Shown here piece by piece: positions 5,915 through 7,090 of a stretch of 7,090 bases of DNA. Under the pieces are notes generated by a model, which saw only the letters and a list, made by a program, of their open reading frames with translations, was not told the origin of the DNA and did not search any database. The translations under genes and the position numbers were made by a program. The stretch spans positions 25,993 to 33,082 of the forward strand of contig PLRZ01000229.1 of NCBI GenBank assembly GCA_003164075.1, written 5' to 3'. The DNA comes from Bryobacterales bacterium (GTDB taxonomy: Bacteria; Acidobacteriota; Terriglobia; Bryobacterales; Bryobacteraceae). Positions within the stretch are counted from its first letter, which is position 1. Each line of letters opens with the position of its first letter.

Positions 5915-7090
5915 TTACTTTGCCGCAGCCTTCGCCAGCCGCTCCCGATACTGTCTCAGATCGTCTAGGAATCCCCTTTGCTGCATGGGTAGGGTTTTTC
6001 CGGGCTCGATGGCGGGAAAAAGCTTGATGCCTTTCTCCACAGCCTCAATGGCGTGCGCATAGTCTCCGATTCCGGCGTACGCCTGGCCGAGTACGCTGAG
6101 TTCCTCCAGGCCCGGACTCATCCCCGCCGCCTTGATGGCGTACGGCAGGGCGTCGCGCGGGTTCTGCAGGTCGGTGGGTTCTATGGTGACCGCGAGCCAG
6201 GCATAGTTGTAAACCACGTCATGGGTAGCGCCCGGCTGGTCGGCCAGTTCCTTGGCCATGGCGAGCCCGCGTACCGCCGGCTGGCGGGCCTCGGCTGCAT
6301 GTCCCGTGGCGAGCAACGTGCTCGCGACGAAGGTCAAGGTTTCGGATAGATCCTTGCGGGCGAACAAGTTGTGTGGATCGGCCTGGCATACGGCCTCCAA
6401 CAGTTCGGCGGCCCGGCGGTAACTGCGCGCGGCCTCGTCATTCTTATTGAGTTGGTAAAGATACAGGCTGCCCAGGTTGCGCAGGGTGACGATGCTGTTG
6501 TCGCGGGCTTTGGAATTATTGGGATCATCGCGCAGTTGCCGCTCGTCGATGGCGGAGGCCTGCAAATAGCTATCCAGAGCCGCCGGAAAATCGCCCAGGC
6601 TCTGTTGGTCGTAGGCGACCAGGTTCAGAAAGCCCGATACCAGTTCGCGGGCGTGCTGGTTGTTCGGATCGGCGCGTGAAAGCTCCTCGGCGGTACGCAA
6701 GGCTTCCTGGTATTTGCCGAGCCCGCCCTGGCGATCGCCCGCGGCGTCCTGCTCCATGCCCAGTTTTGCCGTGACGACGGCCTTCGCCCGGCCCACGCGC
6801 GCCGCCAGCGGATGGGCCGGCGGCAACTCCGGAAGCAGGTCCAGCCCATGCCGATAGGCGGCCACCGCATCCTGCGCGCGCCCCAGGTTCACGTCCTGCG
6901 GCCCTCCCAGAAGGTCGCCCTGCCGCTCATAAGCGGCCTCCAGATTCAGCTTCGCTTCGGGATTTTGCGGCTCGGCCGCCAGCAATGCCTGGTCGAGCCG
7001 GAGCGCCCGATTCACGTGCTCCACGGCCTCCGGCAGCTTGCCCAGCGCAGGCAGGACATACGCCAGATCGAGATGGCTCCTGGCTGCCAC
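5915..7090 (-). CDS. C-terminal TPR region of a large protein, probably an acidobacterial serine/threonine protein kinase; N-terminus outside the window
   Basis: 391 residues, open to the window edge; the first codon (GTG at 7090) is not a supported start. It ends at TAA 5915-5917 after a YRERLAKAAAK tail. Seen: tetratricopeptide-like helix pairs throughout, such as LDLAYVLPALGKLPEAVEHVNRAL, LGDFPAALDSYLQAS and IGDYAHAIEAVEKGIKL. The turn motif DPNN or DPHN followed by AR recurs at residues 141, 189 and 238, a period of about 49 residues, with a relative at residue 40 (EPQN). No transmembrane segment is present here. Known: acidobacterial Ser/Thr kinases often carry a long C-terminal TPR array with just this kind of DPNN-x-x-AR spacing. 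Inferred: a protein-interaction scaffold attached to a kinase, or a stand-alone TPR protein. The kinase domain cannot be seen. It is transcribed in the same direction as the HTH operon, 104 bases upstream of it. Confidence 0.75.
   Translation of the reverse strand: MAARSHLDLAYVLPALGKLPEAVEHVNRALRLDQALLAAEPQNPEAKLNLEAAYERQGDLLGGPQDVNLGRAQDAVAAYRHGLDLLPELPPAHPLAARVGRAKAVVTAKLGMEQDAAGDRQGGLGKYQEALRTAEELSRADPNNQHARELVSGFLNLVAYDQQSLGDFPAALDSYLQASAIDERQLRDDPNNSKARDNSIVTLRNLGSLYLYQLNKNDEAARSYRRAAELLEAVCQADPHNLFARKDLSETLTFVASTLLATGHAAEARQPAVRGLAMAKELADQPGATHDVVYNYAWLAVTIEPTDLQNPRDALPYAIKAAGMSPGLEELSVLGQAYAGIGDYAHAIEAVEKGIKLFPAIEPGKTLPMQQRGFLDDLRQYRERLAKAAAK

Noticed and set aside
1..7090. CRISPR array, tRNA or rRNA genes
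   Set aside because: No regularly spaced repeats, no cloverleaf-like segments and no rRNA-like conserved stretches were seen.

Overview
The window looks like a chromosome segment of an acidobacterium, most likely of the Solibacter/Bryobacter type. This is an inference from three things: high GC, the tail of a VPS10/BNR-repeat (sortilin-like) protein of the kind abundant in that group, and the tail of a long TPR protein that resembles the C-terminus of acidobacterial serine/threonine kinases. No rRNA, tRNA, CRISPR array or intact insertion sequence is visible.

Layout. (1) 1-666, plus strand: the C-terminal 221 residues of the VPS10/BNR-type protein. (2) 667-997: a non-coding spacer with an imperfect inverted repeat and an extended -10 promoter candidate facing right. 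(3) 998-3092, plus strand: a two-gene cassette made of tcmP (three-Cys-motif partner protein, with methyltransferase-like motifs) and its recognised partner, a DUF5131/Gp37-Gp68 three-Cys protein. They are separated by a 184-base spacer that reads like a fragment of an unrelated antisense protein. (4) 3093-3499: about 400 bases with no gene I can support, lying between convergent transcription units. (5) 3500-5810, minus strand: a short operon of a zinc-ribbon/helix-turn-helix protein followed 31 bases later by a 612-residue protein with two hydrophobic segments. (6) 5811-5914: a spacer with a perfect dyad-symmetric 13-mer. (7) 5915-7090, minus strand: the C-terminal 391 residues of the TPR protein, cut by the window edge.

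The main discovery candidate is the C-terminal half of the 612-residue protein. It has, in the right order, the landmarks of the anthrax edema factor/ExoY nucleotidyl cyclase toxin fold: an Arg followed by a K-x6-K pair, a D-x-D inside a hydrophobic strand, and an F-H...D-x-G-x-N segment, with a shorter than usual linker. An N-terminal region of unknown fold and two membrane-type segments precede it, as in polymorphic or injected toxins. No immunity gene is recognisable. If correct, this would be a compact, divergent EF/ExoY-like enzyme in an environmental bacterium, encoded with its own zinc-ribbon/HTH regulator.

The tcmP/DUF5131 pair is a known but biochemically uncharacterised module, often phage- or island-associated. 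Its presence here as a cassette between core-type genes suggests horizontal acquisition.
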